Shown in pieces: positions 18,215-25,930 of a DNA stretch of 64,000 bases; positions within the stretch are counted from its first letter, which is position 1, and each line of letters opens with the position of its first letter. The stretch covers positions 3,162,001 through 3,226,000 of the forward strand of contig NZ_CP177239.1 of the NCBI RefSeq assembly GCF_046773475.1, given 5' to 3'. Position numbers and translations under genes: made by a program. Below the pieces are notes generated by a model. That model was not told the origin of the DNA. It saw nothing but the letters and a program-made list of their open reading frames with translations, and made no database searches. This stretch comes from Nitratireductor aquimarinus. Lineage in GTDB: Bacteria; Pseudomonadota; Alphaproteobacteria; Rhizobiales; Rhizobiaceae.

Positions 18215-19153
18215 CTAATCGGCAAGCGGATGGTGCTTTTGAACCAGCTCGGCAAGGCGTTTTTCAAGCACATGCGTATAGATTTGCGTCGTTGATATGT
18301 CCGAATGGCCGAGCAATTCCTGTACTGCGCGCAGATCTGCGCCATTCTGCAGGAGATGGCTTGCAAAGGCGTGACGCAACACATGCGGAGAGATTTTGGA
18401 GGTCTCTATGCCTGCGCGCGCGGCGACTTTCTTCAACTCCCGCGCAAAGACCTGGCGCGGCAGATACCCGCTTTCCGAGCTTGCCGGAAACAGCCAGGTG
18501 CTTTCCGCACAGGCCGGTTTTTCAGCCCTAACGGAAAGCCAGGCCTGCATTGCGGTGCGGGCCTTTCCCGAAAGGGGCACGATGCGCTCCTTGCCGCCCT
18601 TGCCGCGCACGGCGAAGAAACGCTCGTCGCGCAGCGCAACGGTTACCGGCAGGCTCACCAGCTCCGAGACACGCAGACCCGAGGCATAGAGCACTTCCAG
18701 AAGCGCATGCAGCCTGACGGCGGCAAGATGCTCCGGCGCGCCTTTCGCGGCTTCGCGCGCTTCGGTCTCGGCCTGTTCGAGCAGGCGGCCGGTCTCTTCC
18801 TCGCTCAGCGTCTTTGGCAGGCCGCGCCCCTTTTTAGGGCTGTCCAGAACGCCCGTCGGGTCGTCGCCGCGCAGACCTTCCGCATAGAGGAACTGAAAGA
18901 ACTGCCTGAGCGCGGAGAGCTTTCGCGTCTGCGTCGTGGCGGCAAACCCCTGTGCCGAAAGCGCGCCCAGAAAATCGCGCAGTTCCTCCGCGCCCGCATC
19001 CTGAAGGGCGTTTCCACCGGCGGCGATGTGCAGGGCGGCGTCTTCCAGATCGCGGCGATAGGAGGCCAGCGTGTTGTCGCTCGCACCGCGTTCGGCCGCC
19101 ATCATTTCCAGAAAGGCTTCGATGCGCGCGCCGCTGCCGATCTTCATTGTCAT
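18215..19153 (-). CDS. xerD: Tyrosine recombinase XerD
   Basis: A 312-residue site-specific recombinase that resolves chromosome dimers at dif with XerC. The SAM-like N-terminal DNA-binding domain is followed by the catalytic domain with the first arginine in YASGLRVSELVSLP, then SPHVLRHAFASHLLQNGA (H-x-x-R), the LLGHSDISTTQIYTHV box and the nucleophilic tyrosine in QIYTHV. The chromosomal context (accA, aroK, aroB) and typical length support XerD rather than an island integrase. The ATG at 19153 overlaps the stop of a 49-residue upstream ORF (ATGA). Confidence 0.93.
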   Translation of the reverse strand: MTMKIGSGARIEAFLEMMAAERGASDNTLASYRRDLEDAALHIAAGGNALQDAGAEELRDFLGALSAQGFAATTQTRKLSALRQFFQFLYAEGLRGDDPTGVLDSPKKGRGLPKTLSEEETGRLLEQAETEAREAAKGAPEHLAAVRLHALLEVLYASGLRVSELVSLPVTVALRDERFFAVRGKGGKERIVPLSGKARTAMQAWLSVRAEKPACAESTWLFPASSESGYLPRQVFARELKKVAARAGIETSKISPHVLRHAFASHLLQNGADLRAVQELLGHSDISTTQIYTHVLEKRLAELVQKHHPLAD

Positions 19154-19299
19154 TGCGTGGGGTTTAGCCTGTCCACGGGAACGCGTACGCTCATCTCGCC
19201 GGTCTCCGGTTCAACGAATGTCGCAAGTGCAATCATGGCGCCGTAAACAAGGCCAACCAGGATCGCCACGATAACCAAAAGCCGAAAAAGTGTCGGCAT
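19150..19299 (-). CDS. Small single-pass membrane protein overlapping the xerD start
   Basis: A 49-residue ORF that begins MPTLFRLLVIVAILVGLVYG and ends RVPVDRLNPTQ. One hydrophobic helix spans about residues 4-29, followed by a short charged tail (EPETGEMSVRV). Its TGA stop overlaps the xerD ATG by four bases, so translation is probably coupled. I recall similar short proteins encoded before xerD in Hyphomicrobiales, sometimes mislabelled as histidine kinase fragments. Function unknown. The coding case rests on the overlap, the membrane helix and remembered conservation. Confidence 0.7.
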   Translation of the reverse strand: MPTLFRLLVIVAILVGLVYGAMIALATFVEPETGEMSVRVPVDRLNPTQ

Positions 19300-19455
19300 G
19301 CATCAAGACCCGATCTGTTTCTTCTGCCCCTGCGCGTTTTATGGGGTGCCGGCCCATTCATTGCAAGCATGTGGGAAAGTATCTGGACCGCCAGCCTGTC
19401 AATCGCTTGACGGATCACGGCTTTTGTGTCGAAACCGGCGCACAGAGGCGCGAGT

Positions 19456-20076
19456 ATGACAGTCACCGAATACCCTTCCGTTCCCGATCCCGAGAAACTG
19501 GCCCGCCGGCTGGGCAGGCGGTCGCTTGTCTTCGTCGGTCTCATGGGCGCCGGCAAGACGGTGATCGGCCGCCGCGTCGCCGATGCGCTGAAACTTCCGT
19601 TCATAGACAGCGATCACGAGATCGAAACGGTCTCCCGCATGACGGTGCCGGATCTGTTCGCCACCTATGGCGAGGCCGAGTTCCGCTCGCTGGAGCGGCG
19701 CGTGATCGCCCGGCTTCTGAAGAGCGGCCCGCGCGTGGTCTCCACCGGCGGCGGCGCGTTCATGAACCCGCTGACGCGCCGTGCCGTTGCGCGCCGGGGC
19801 GTTTCCGTCTGGCTCAAGGCCGATCTGCCCACTTTGATGGAGCGGGTCAGCCGCCGTTCCCACCGGCCGCTCCTGAACAACAGCGATCCCGAAGGCGTGA
19901 TGCGGCGTCTCATGGAAGAGCGCTATCCACTCTACGAGGAATCCGACATCACCGTGCACTCGCGCGATGAGGCCAAGGATGTCATCGTCAGCGAGGTCAT
20001 CGTCGCGCTCGATGAGCATCTGCGCGAGCAGGCAAGGCGACGGGAAGAAGAAAAGCAGAAGGAAAGCCGGTCATGA
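19456..20076 (+). CDS. aroK: Shikimate kinase
   Basis: A 206-residue P-loop kinase that phosphorylates shikimate at the 3-position, a step towards chorismate. Walker A is GLMGAGKT at residues 28-35, the shikimate-binding DSDHEIE follows, and STGGGAFMNP is the conserved glycine triad. An N-terminal 20-residue extension and a charged C-terminal tail (REEEKQKESRS) make it longer than E. coli AroK. I chose the ATG at 19456, which has AGAGG upstream. It overlaps aroB by 4 bp. Confidence 0.94.
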   Translation: MTVTEYPSVPDPEKLARRLGRRSLVFVGLMGAGKTVIGRRVADALKLPFIDSDHEIETVSRMTVPDLFATYGEAEFRSLERRVIARLLKSGPRVVSTGGGAFMNPLTRRAVARRGVSVWLKADLPTLMERVSRRSHRPLLNNSDPEGVMRRLMEERYPLYEESDITVHSRDEAKDVIVSEVIVALDEHLREQARRREEEKQKESRS

Positions 20077-21200
20077 ACGATGCCACGAAGGCGCTTGCCA
20101 CCGTCAATGTTTCGCTTGGTGCGCGCGCCTATGACATCCTGATCGGGCCTGGCCTCCTGCAGAGCGCGGGTGAGGAAATTGCACGCCGCCTTCCGGGCGT
20201 GCGCGCCGCCATTGTGACGGACAGCAATGTCGCGGAAGGTCATCTCGCCACGCTGCAGGCGGGGCTTGAAGCCGCCGGCATCGAGGCGACCGCCATCACC
20301 GTTGCGCCCGGCGAGCGTTCGAAGCGTTTCGCCACGCTTGAAGAGGTGGTGTCCGGCATTCTCGACGCCCGTCTGGAGCGCGGCGATATCGTCATTCCGC
20401 TGGGCGGTGGCGTTGTCGGCGATCTCGCGGGCTTCGCCGCAGGCATCGTACGGCGCGGCATGCACTTCGTCCAGGCCCCGACATCGCTTCTCGCACAGGT
20501 GGATTCCTCGGTCGGCGGCAAGACCGGCATCAACACGGCGCATGGCAAGAACCTTGTGGGCGTCTTCCATCAGCCGCAGCTGGTCATCGCCGACACGGCG
20601 GTGCTCGACACGCTGCCACCACGCGAATTTCGCGCCGGCTATGCCGAAGTCGCCAAATACGGGCTGATCGACCGGCCGGATTTCTTCGCCTGGCTGGAGA
20701 AGAACTGGCAGGCGGTGTTCGATGGCGGGCCTGAGCGCGTGGAAGCCATTGCGCAGTCCTGTCAGGCAAAGGCCGATGTGGTGGCGCGCGACGAGCTGGA
20801 GATGGGCGACCGCGCGCTGCTCAATCTCGGACACACTTTCGGTCACGCGCTGGAAGCGGCCACGGGCTATGACAGCGCGCGTCTGGTGCATGGCGAAGGC
20901 GTGGCCATCGGCATGGCGCTGGCGCACCGCTTCTCGGCCAGGCTCAATCTGGCGAGCCCCGACGATGCCGGGCGCGTCGAGGCGCATCTTTCAGCCGTTG
21001 GCCTGCCGACCCGGCTTTCCGATGTTCCCGGCGGCCTCCCTGGCGCGGAGCAGCTTTTGACCTATATCGCGCAGGACAAGAAGGTGTCGCGCGGGGCGCT
21101 CACCTTCATTCTCACTCGCGGCATCGGCCAGTCTTTCGTGGCGAAAGACGTGCCGACCAGCCAGGTTCTTTCCTTCCTTGAGGAGTCTCTTCCCCAATGA
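20073..21200 (+). CDS. aroB: 3-dehydroquinate synthase
   Basis: A 375-residue NAD- and metal-dependent enzyme that cyclises DAHP to 3-dehydroquinate, the second step of the shikimate pathway. Motifs include PLGGGVVGDLAGFAAG, QAPTSLLAQVDSSVGGKTG, AEVAKYGLI and LGHTFGHALEAATGY, covering the metal ligands and substrate site. Translationally coupled to aroK (ATGA overlap) and to the following CNNM-family gene (4-bp overlap). The aroK-aroB pair is standard in proteobacteria. Confidence 0.96.
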   Translation: MNDATKALATVNVSLGARAYDILIGPGLLQSAGEEIARRLPGVRAAIVTDSNVAEGHLATLQAGLEAAGIEATAITVAPGERSKRFATLEEVVSGILDARLERGDIVIPLGGGVVGDLAGFAAGIVRRGMHFVQAPTSLLAQVDSSVGGKTGINTAHGKNLVGVFHQPQLVIADTAVLDTLPPREFRAGYAEVAKYGLIDRPDFFAWLEKNWQAVFDGGPERVEAIAQSCQAKADVVARDELEMGDRALLNLGHTFGHALEAATGYDSARLVHGEGVAIGMALAHRFSARLNLASPDDAGRVEAHLSAVGLPTRLSDVPGGLPGAEQLLTYIAQDKKVSRGALTFILTRGIGQSFVAKDVPTSQVLSFLEESLPQ

Positions 21201-22462
21201 CACCAGAGATGTGGATCACCGGCGGCATCATTCTGGGCCTGATCGCGCTCTCTTTCCTGTTTTCAGGAACCGAAACCGGCATGACCGCTGTTTCGCGGGC
21301 CAGGCTGCACACTATGGAGGCCAATGGCGACGCGCGCGCCGGTCTTGTCGACCGCCTGATCCAGCGTCGCGACCGGCTTGTCGGCGCATTGCTGATCGGC
21401 AACAATCTGGTCAACATCCTTGCCTCAGCGCTCACCACCAGCCTGTTCCTGAAGCTCTTCGGCGATGCCGGCGTGGTCTATGCCACCATCATCATGACCG
21501 TGCTTCTGGTGATCTTCGCGGAAATCCTGCCCAAGTCCTGGGCGCTTGCGAAGCCGGAGCAGTTCGCGCTCACCGTGTCGCCCTTCGCGCGCGTCGTGGT
21601 GATGATGTTCGGCCTCCTGTCGTCGCTCGCCAACGGCATTGTACGGCTGCTCCTGTCCATCTTCGGGGTCGATCTGCAAAGCCGCGAATCCATGCTTTCC
21701 GCCCATGAGGAGCTGCGCGGAACCGTCGAGGTTCTGCACCGCGAGGGCGCGGTGGTGAAGCAGGATCGCGACCGCGTTGGCGGTCTGCTCGACCTGCACG
21801 AGCTGGAACTTTCCGACGTGATGATCCACCGCACCAACATGCGCTCCGTCAATGCCGACGAAGCGCCGGAAGTGGTGGTGCGTGAAATCCTGCGCAGCCC
21901 CTATACGCGCATTCCCATCTGGAAGGGCTCCACGGAAAACATCGTCGGCGTCGTCCACGCCAAGGATCTCCTGCGCGCGCTGGGCGATGTGCAGAACGAT
22001 TATTCCAGGATCGACATTGCCAAGGTCGCTTCAAAGCCGTGGTTCGTGCCCGACACGACAACCCTGCAGGACCAGCTCAACGCCTTCCTGCGGCGCAAGG
22101 CGCACATCGCCATCGTCGTCGACGAATATGGCGAAGTGGAAGGCCTGGTCACGCTTGAGGACATCATCGAAGAAATCGTCGGCGATATTGCCGATGAGCA
22201 CGATGTGGAGGTTCAGGGCGTCAAGCAGGAGGCCGATGGCTCCATCGTGGTGGAAGGTTCCGTGCCGATCCGCGACCTGAACCGCGCGCTCGACTGGAAC
22301 CTGCCGGACGAGGAGGCAACCACGATTGCCGGTCTCGTCATCCACGAGACGCAGACCATTCCCGACGAGAAGCAGGCCTTCACCTTCTTCGGCAAGCGCT
22401 TCATCGTCATGAAGCGCGACAAGAACCGCATCACGAGACTTCGGATCAGGCCGCTCGCCTGA
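21197..22462 (+). CDS. CNNM/CorC-family membrane protein with DUF21, CBS pair and CorC_HlyC domains
   Basis: A 421-residue protein. The N-terminal DUF21 membrane domain has about four segments (FLFSGTETGMTAVSRAR is its conserved start). Two CBS modules follow near residues 200-320, including VVHAKDLLRALGD and IVVDEYGEVEGLVTLEDIIE. The C-terminal CorC_HlyC domain ends near LRIRPLA. Members are linked to magnesium/cobalt export or homeostasis and are sometimes called haemolysin-like, which is misleading. It overlaps aroB by 4 bp; the co-occurrence with aroKB is common in Hyphomicrobiales. Confidence 0.9.
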   Translation: MTPEMWITGGIILGLIALSFLFSGTETGMTAVSRARLHTMEANGDARAGLVDRLIQRRDRLVGALLIGNNLVNILASALTTSLFLKLFGDAGVVYATIIMTVLLVIFAEILPKSWALAKPEQFALTVSPFARVVVMMFGLLSSLANGIVRLLLSIFGVDLQSRESMLSAHEELRGTVEVLHREGAVVKQDRDRVGGLLDLHELELSDVMIHRTNMRSVNADEAPEVVVREILRSPYTRIPIWKGSTENIVGVVHAKDLLRALGDVQNDYSRIDIAKVASKPWFVPDTTTLQDQLNAFLRRKAHIAIVVDEYGEVEGLVTLEDIIEEIVGDIADEHDVEVQGVKQEADGSIVVEGSVPIRDLNRALDWNLPDEEATTIAGLVIHETQTIPDEKQAFTFFGKRFIVMKRDKNRITRLRIRPLA

Positions 22463-22498
22463 TCCGGGCGATTGGATCTGTCAGTGATCGCTGCTCCT

Positions 22499-22531
22499 AA
22501 AATGACCATAGTCATTGCCTATGGTCATTTT
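22499..22531. promoter_or_regulatory. 12-bp-arm palindrome upstream of the toxin-antitoxin pair
   Basis: Perfect arms AAAATGACCATA and TATGGTCATTTT around a 9-nt centre, 38 bp before the antitoxin start. It could be the autoregulatory operator bound by the Phd-type antitoxin. Alternatively, because a T-rich tail (TTTTCGTTTC) follows, it could terminate the aroKB-CNNM transcript. Both readings fit the position. Confidence 0.55.
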
Positions 22532-22569
22532 CGTTTCTATCTTTCGACAGCAGACGCTGGAGTATCGAT

Positions 22570-22809
22570 ATGACTGTTGAGATATCCAAATCCCGTTTCA
22601 AGGCGCGTGCACTTGAGTATTTCCGCGAGGTGGAAAGAACCGGTCAGCCGATAACCATTACGGATCACGGCAGGCCGACACTGGAAATCCGCGCGCTTGA
22701 GAAAAAGACAGGTGCGCGCGACGCGCTCGAGCGCCTCAGGGGATCGGTGAAATCCTACGAGCGCCCTTTCGAGCCCGTCGATGAGGCTGACTGGGATGCG
22801 TTGAATTGA
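22570..22809 (+). CDS. Phd/YefM-family antitoxin
   Basis: A 79-residue protein. It begins EISKSRFKARALEYFREVE and contains ITDHGRPTLEIRALE, matching the DNA-binding fold of Phd/YefM antitoxins, with an acidic C-terminal tail (PFEPVDEADWDALN) that would wrap the toxin. The last codons overlap the toxin start. It presumably binds the upstream palindrome to repress the pair. Confidence 0.85.
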   Translation: MTVEISKSRFKARALEYFREVERTGQPITITDHGRPTLEIRALEKKTGARDALERLRGSVKSYERPFEPVDEADWDALN

Positions 22810-23204
22810 TCGGGATCGACACGCATGTGCTTGTCTGGTGGGCCAATGGCGACACCGACAGACTAAGCCCGGCGGCGCTTGATGCGCTTGATGCTGCTCT
22901 GTCGGGCGGAAAAATCTTCATGTCGTCCATCACGGCATGGGAAATCGTCATGCTGGCCGCCCGTGGCAGGCTCCTTCTATCGGAAGATGTCCGCCGCTGG
23001 CTGGATGTGGTTGCGGAGGTCCCCGCCGTCGAGTTTGTGCCCGTCGACAATGAGATCGCGGTTTTGAGCACCCGCCTCGGGTATGGCTTCCACCGCGATC
23101 CCGCAGACCGTTTTATCGTGGCGACATGCCAGAAGCTTGCGGTGCCTCTGGTTACAGCCGATGAGAAAATCAGGCGATACCCGCATCTCACCACAATCTG
23201 GTGA
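22806..23204 (+). CDS. PIN-domain (VapC-like) ribonuclease toxin
   Basis: A 132-residue PIN nuclease with all acidic active-site residues: D5 in GIDTHVLVWW, E46 in ITAWEIVML, D98/D101 in RDPADRFIVATC and D119 in VTADEKI. VapC-type toxins cleave tRNA or other RNA when free of antitoxin. The start is a TTG that overlaps the antitoxin gene by 4 bases, so synthesis depends on translation of the antitoxin. All catalytic residues are present, so the toxin looks active. Confidence 0.87.
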   Translation: MIGIDTHVLVWWANGDTDRLSPAALDALDAALSGGKIFMSSITAWEIVMLAARGRLLLSEDVRRWLDVVAEVPAVEFVPVDNEIAVLSTRLGYGFHRDPADRFIVATCQKLAVPLVTADEKIRRYPHLTTIW

Positions 23205-23213
23205 CAGCGAGCC

Positions 23214-23495
23214 TTACCAGCGCGTCGGTTCGCCCGGCGCTGCCGGTTCGATGGCGAGTGCGTGCACGCTGTCTTTCAGCTCTTCGGCGAGCAGTTCGTT
23301 GACGGCGCGGTGGCGCTCGACGCGGTTCATCTTCGCAAACGCATCGGCGACGATGCGCACGCGGAAATGCGTTTCGCCCGTGCCGTCGAAATGTTCCTGA
23401 TGGCCCGCATGCAGGTGGCTCTCATTGATCACGGCAAGCCGCTCCGGCGAAAATGCATCCGTGAGCTTGCTTTCTATCGTCGACTGGATGGACAA
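23214..23495 (-). CDS. bolA: BolA-family protein
   Basis: A 93-residue protein. SHLHAGHQ and THFRVRIVADAFAKMNRVERHR match the BolA fold, including the loop histidine and the conserved invariant histidine used with monothiol glutaredoxins to bind iron-sulfur clusters. BolA proteins act in iron regulation and stress morphology. No ATG fits; a TTG at 23495 has GAGGAG 8 bases upstream and gives the family length. It is convergent with the toxin gene (9 bp apart) and divergent from the J-domain gene. Confidence 0.9.
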   Translation of the reverse strand: MSIQSTIESKLTDAFSPERLAVINESHLHAGHQEHFDGTGETHFRVRIVADAFAKMNRVERHRAVNELLAEELKDSVHALAIEPAAPGEPTRW

Positions 23496-23640
23496 TGACG
23501 TCTCCTCACACCATATGGGGGCTATCCCCAAATTCACGTTCGATTCAAGCGCTAGGTCGAACTTTGGCCAAAAGTCAATTCTTGTATCCCGGCGCTGAGC
23601 GGCCATACTTCCACACTGATTTGGTGACACGCAGTCCGAT

Positions 23641-24258
23641 ATGAAACCCTACTCGAAATATTTCGAGAAAATTCGCATTCGACCCGACCCGCAGGCGGAG
23701 GCGAAATCTCGCGCGCCACGCTGCCAGTGGGATGGCTGTGATGAGCCGGGCATGCATCGCGCGCCTGTCGGGCGTCACGCGGAGGGGCAGTATTTCCGCT
23801 TCTGCGTCGATCACGCCCGGCAATACAACAAGGGCTACAACTATTTCTCCGGTCTCAGCGATTCCGAGGTCGCGCGCTATCAGAAGGAAGCGCTGACCGG
23901 CCACCGTCCGACCTGGAAAATGGGTGGCAGCGGAGAGACACGGGCTGCGGCTGATTTCTCCACCTATCGGTCGGGCCGCGCGGCCTATCACAACCGGGTG
24001 GGCGACCCGTTCAACATGTTTGGCGAGCAGCAGGCCGCGCGCAAGCCGCGCGAAAAGCGGTTGAAGCCGCTTGAGGCCAAGGCGCTCGAAACACTGGGCC
24101 TGGGCGCACAAGCGACTGGCGAACAGATCAAGTCGCGGTATAAGAACCTGGTGAAGCAGCACCATCCCGATGCGAATGGTGGCGACCGGGGTTCTGAAGA
24201 CCGGCTCAGAAGCGTGCTTGAAGCATACCGTCTGTTGAAACAGGCGGGTTTCTGTTAA
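23641..24258 (+). CDS. J-domain protein with N-terminal Cys/His region
   Basis: A 205-residue co-chaperone-like protein. The C-terminal J domain (about residues 146-203) contains H175-P176-D177, needed to stimulate DnaK ATPase. The N-terminal half has a possible zinc site: C28-x4-C33 and C55-x2-H58 (FCVDHARQYNKGYNYF). The layout (J domain at the end, no G/F or DnaJ zinc region) shows it is not the general DnaJ. It lies upstream of cobS and next to bolA, a grouping I know from Hyphomicrobiales. Client unknown. Confidence 0.86.
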   Translation: MKPYSKYFEKIRIRPDPQAEAKSRAPRCQWDGCDEPGMHRAPVGRHAEGQYFRFCVDHARQYNKGYNYFSGLSDSEVARYQKEALTGHRPTWKMGGSGETRAAADFSTYRSGRAAYHNRVGDPFNMFGEQQAARKPREKRLKPLEAKALETLGLGAQATGEQIKSRYKNLVKQHHPDANGGDRGSEDRLRSVLEAYRLLKQAGFC

Positions 24259-24360
24259 AGCGGGCGTCTGATAAGACGCGTTGAACAAAGTCTGATGAGA
24301 CGCTCCGGAAAAACGAACAGTTCAAGCGATGCAGGCAAGGGCCTGGCCGCTGGAGGCATG

Positions 24361-25347
24361 ATGAACAAGATTGACCGCGATATCGCCAATTTGCCCGATA
24401 CGACCGTTTCGGTGAAAGACACGTTCGGCTTTGAGTCCGACATGGTTGTGCCAGCCTATTCCGTGGCCGATTCCCACGTGCCGGACGTCGATCCCGACTA
24501 TCTGTTCGACAAGCAGACGACGCTCGCCATTCTGGCGGGCTTTGCGCACAATCGCCGCGTGATGGTTTCCGGCTATCACGGCACCGGCAAGTCGACCCAT
24601 ATCGAGCAGGTCGCCGCGCGTCTCAACTGGCCCTGTGTCCGCATCAATCTCGACAGCCATGTCAGCCGTATCGACCTCGTCGGCAAGGACGCCATCGTGG
24701 TCAAGGACGGCAAGCAGGTCACCGAGTTCAAGGACGGTATCCTGCCCTGGGCTTATCAGCACAATGTCGCGCTCGTTTTCGACGAGTATGACGCCGGCCG
24801 CCCGGATGTGATGTTCGTCATCCAGCGTGTTCTGGAATCGTCCGGCCGCCTGACCCTGCTCGACCAGAGCCGCGTCATTCGTCCGCATCCCGCCTTCCGC
24901 ATCTTTGCCACGGCCAACACCGTCGGTCTTGGCGACACGACCGGCCTCTATCACGGCACGCAGCAGATCAACCAGGCGCAGATGGACCGCTGGTCCATCG
25001 TTACCACGCTCAACTATCTGCCGCATGACGACGAAGTCGCCATCGTTCAGGCAAAGAACAAGCATTTCCAGAACGAGAAGGGCCGCGAGACGATCTCGCG
25101 CATGGTGCGCGTTGCCGACCTCACGCGTTCGGCCTTCATGAATGGCGACCTGTCGACCGTCATGAGCCCGCGTACGGTGATCATGTGGGCCGAAAACGCC
25201 GAGATCTTCGGCGATGTCGGCTTCGCCTTCCGTCTCACCTTCCTGAACAAATGCGATGAGCTGGAGCGTGCGCTGGTCGCCGAGTTCTACCAGCGCGCCT
25301 TTGGCGAGGAACTGCCGGAGAGCGCTGCCAACGTCGCGCTGAGCTAA
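24361..25347 (+). CDS. cobS: Cobaltochelatase, CobS subunit
   Basis: A 328-residue AAA+ ATPase that forms a ring with CobT and drives CobN to insert cobalt into hydrogenobyrinic acid a,c-diamide in aerobic cobalamin synthesis. Walker A lies in GYHGTGKSTHIEQ and Walker B in VALVFDEYDAG; FATANTVGLGDTTGLYHGTQ is a CobS hallmark. I prefer the second of two adjacent ATGs, because GGAGG is only one base before the first. The frame is open to 24295, but the extra 22 residues lack family resemblance. Confidence 0.94.
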   Translation: MNKIDRDIANLPDTTVSVKDTFGFESDMVVPAYSVADSHVPDVDPDYLFDKQTTLAILAGFAHNRRVMVSGYHGTGKSTHIEQVAARLNWPCVRINLDSHVSRIDLVGKDAIVVKDGKQVTEFKDGILPWAYQHNVALVFDEYDAGRPDVMFVIQRVLESSGRLTLLDQSRVIRPHPAFRIFATANTVGLGDTTGLYHGTQQINQAQMDRWSIVTTLNYLPHDDEVAIVQAKNKHFQNEKGRETISRMVRVADLTRSAFMNGDLSTVMSPRTVIMWAENAEIFGDVGFAFRLTFLNKCDELERALVAEFYQRAFGEELPESAANVALS

Positions 25348-25406
25348 GGCGTTTTGCCGTCAGGTGAAAACAGCTGATGCCCGCAGAAATGCGGAAGACA
25401 GGTAGT

Positions 25407-25497
25407 TGGAGCGGAACAGCGTTTCCATGAAACGATGAGCCGCTCCAGAGCATCGGACCGAAAAGTGGGAACCGGTTTTCGGGTTGTTCCGATGCTC
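25407..25497. repeat. Two adjacent palindromes, including AACCGGTTTT-family copy 3
   Basis: 25407-25447 forms a hairpin with arms TGGAGCGG / CCGCTCCA and an inner GTTTC-CAT-GAAAC stem. 25448-25497 is copy 3 of the rhizobial palindrome (arms GAGCATCGG / CCGATGCTC, core GAAAAGTGGGAACCGGTTTT). They fill most of the gap between cobS and the GFA gene and may act as RNA hairpins there. Confidence 0.8.
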
Positions 25498-25559
25498 CAT
25501 CAACAGTTTGGATTGTCTTTTATGCGTCCGGATGGATGCACGGCGGTCTAGGAGGGATG

Positions 25560-25907
25560 ATGCATTATCAGGGTGGATGTCATTGCGGCAGCGTGCGCTA
25601 CAGCGTCGATGTCGATCTCGAAAATCCGATCACCTGCAATTGCTCCTATTGCAGCAAGCGAGGCAGCATTCTCGCTTTTGCGCCCCTGGACAACTTCTCT
25701 CTCGAGAAGGGCGGTGAAACCCTGACGGCGTATCGTTTCAACACCAACACGATTGAGCATCTTTTTTGCTCGACCTGTGGGATGGAATCCTTCGCGCGCG
25801 GCGCGATGCCGGATGGCACGAAGATGGTGGCCGTGAATGTGCGCTGCCTCGACGGTGTCGACCTGGCGGGGCTCGATCCGCAGGAATATGACGGCCGGGC
25901 GCGCTGA
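25560..25907 (+). CDS. GFA/CENP-V-family zinc protein
   Basis: A 115-residue protein of the glutathione-dependent formaldehyde-activating (Mss4-like) fold. Zinc ligands are visible in GGCHCGSVRY, CNCSYCSKRG and LFCSTCGMESF. Despite the family name, most members have no proven reaction with formaldehyde. I chose the second of two adjacent ATGs for better spacing from GGAGGG. It sits between cobS and cobT on the same strand, 23 bp before cobT, so it may be transcribed with them, but a role in cobalt chelation is not established. Confidence 0.87.
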   Translation: MHYQGGCHCGSVRYSVDVDLENPITCNCSYCSKRGSILAFAPLDNFSLEKGGETLTAYRFNTNTIEHLFCSTCGMESFARGAMPDGTKMVAVNVRCLDGVDLAGLDPQEYDGRAR

Positions 25908-25930
25908 GCCGGCCGAGAAAAGACGGACCC

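Noticed and set aside
18215..19153. The XerD gene as an island integrase
   Set aside because: Its neighbours are accA, aroK and aroB in conserved order, and no att-like repeats or cargo genes are seen.
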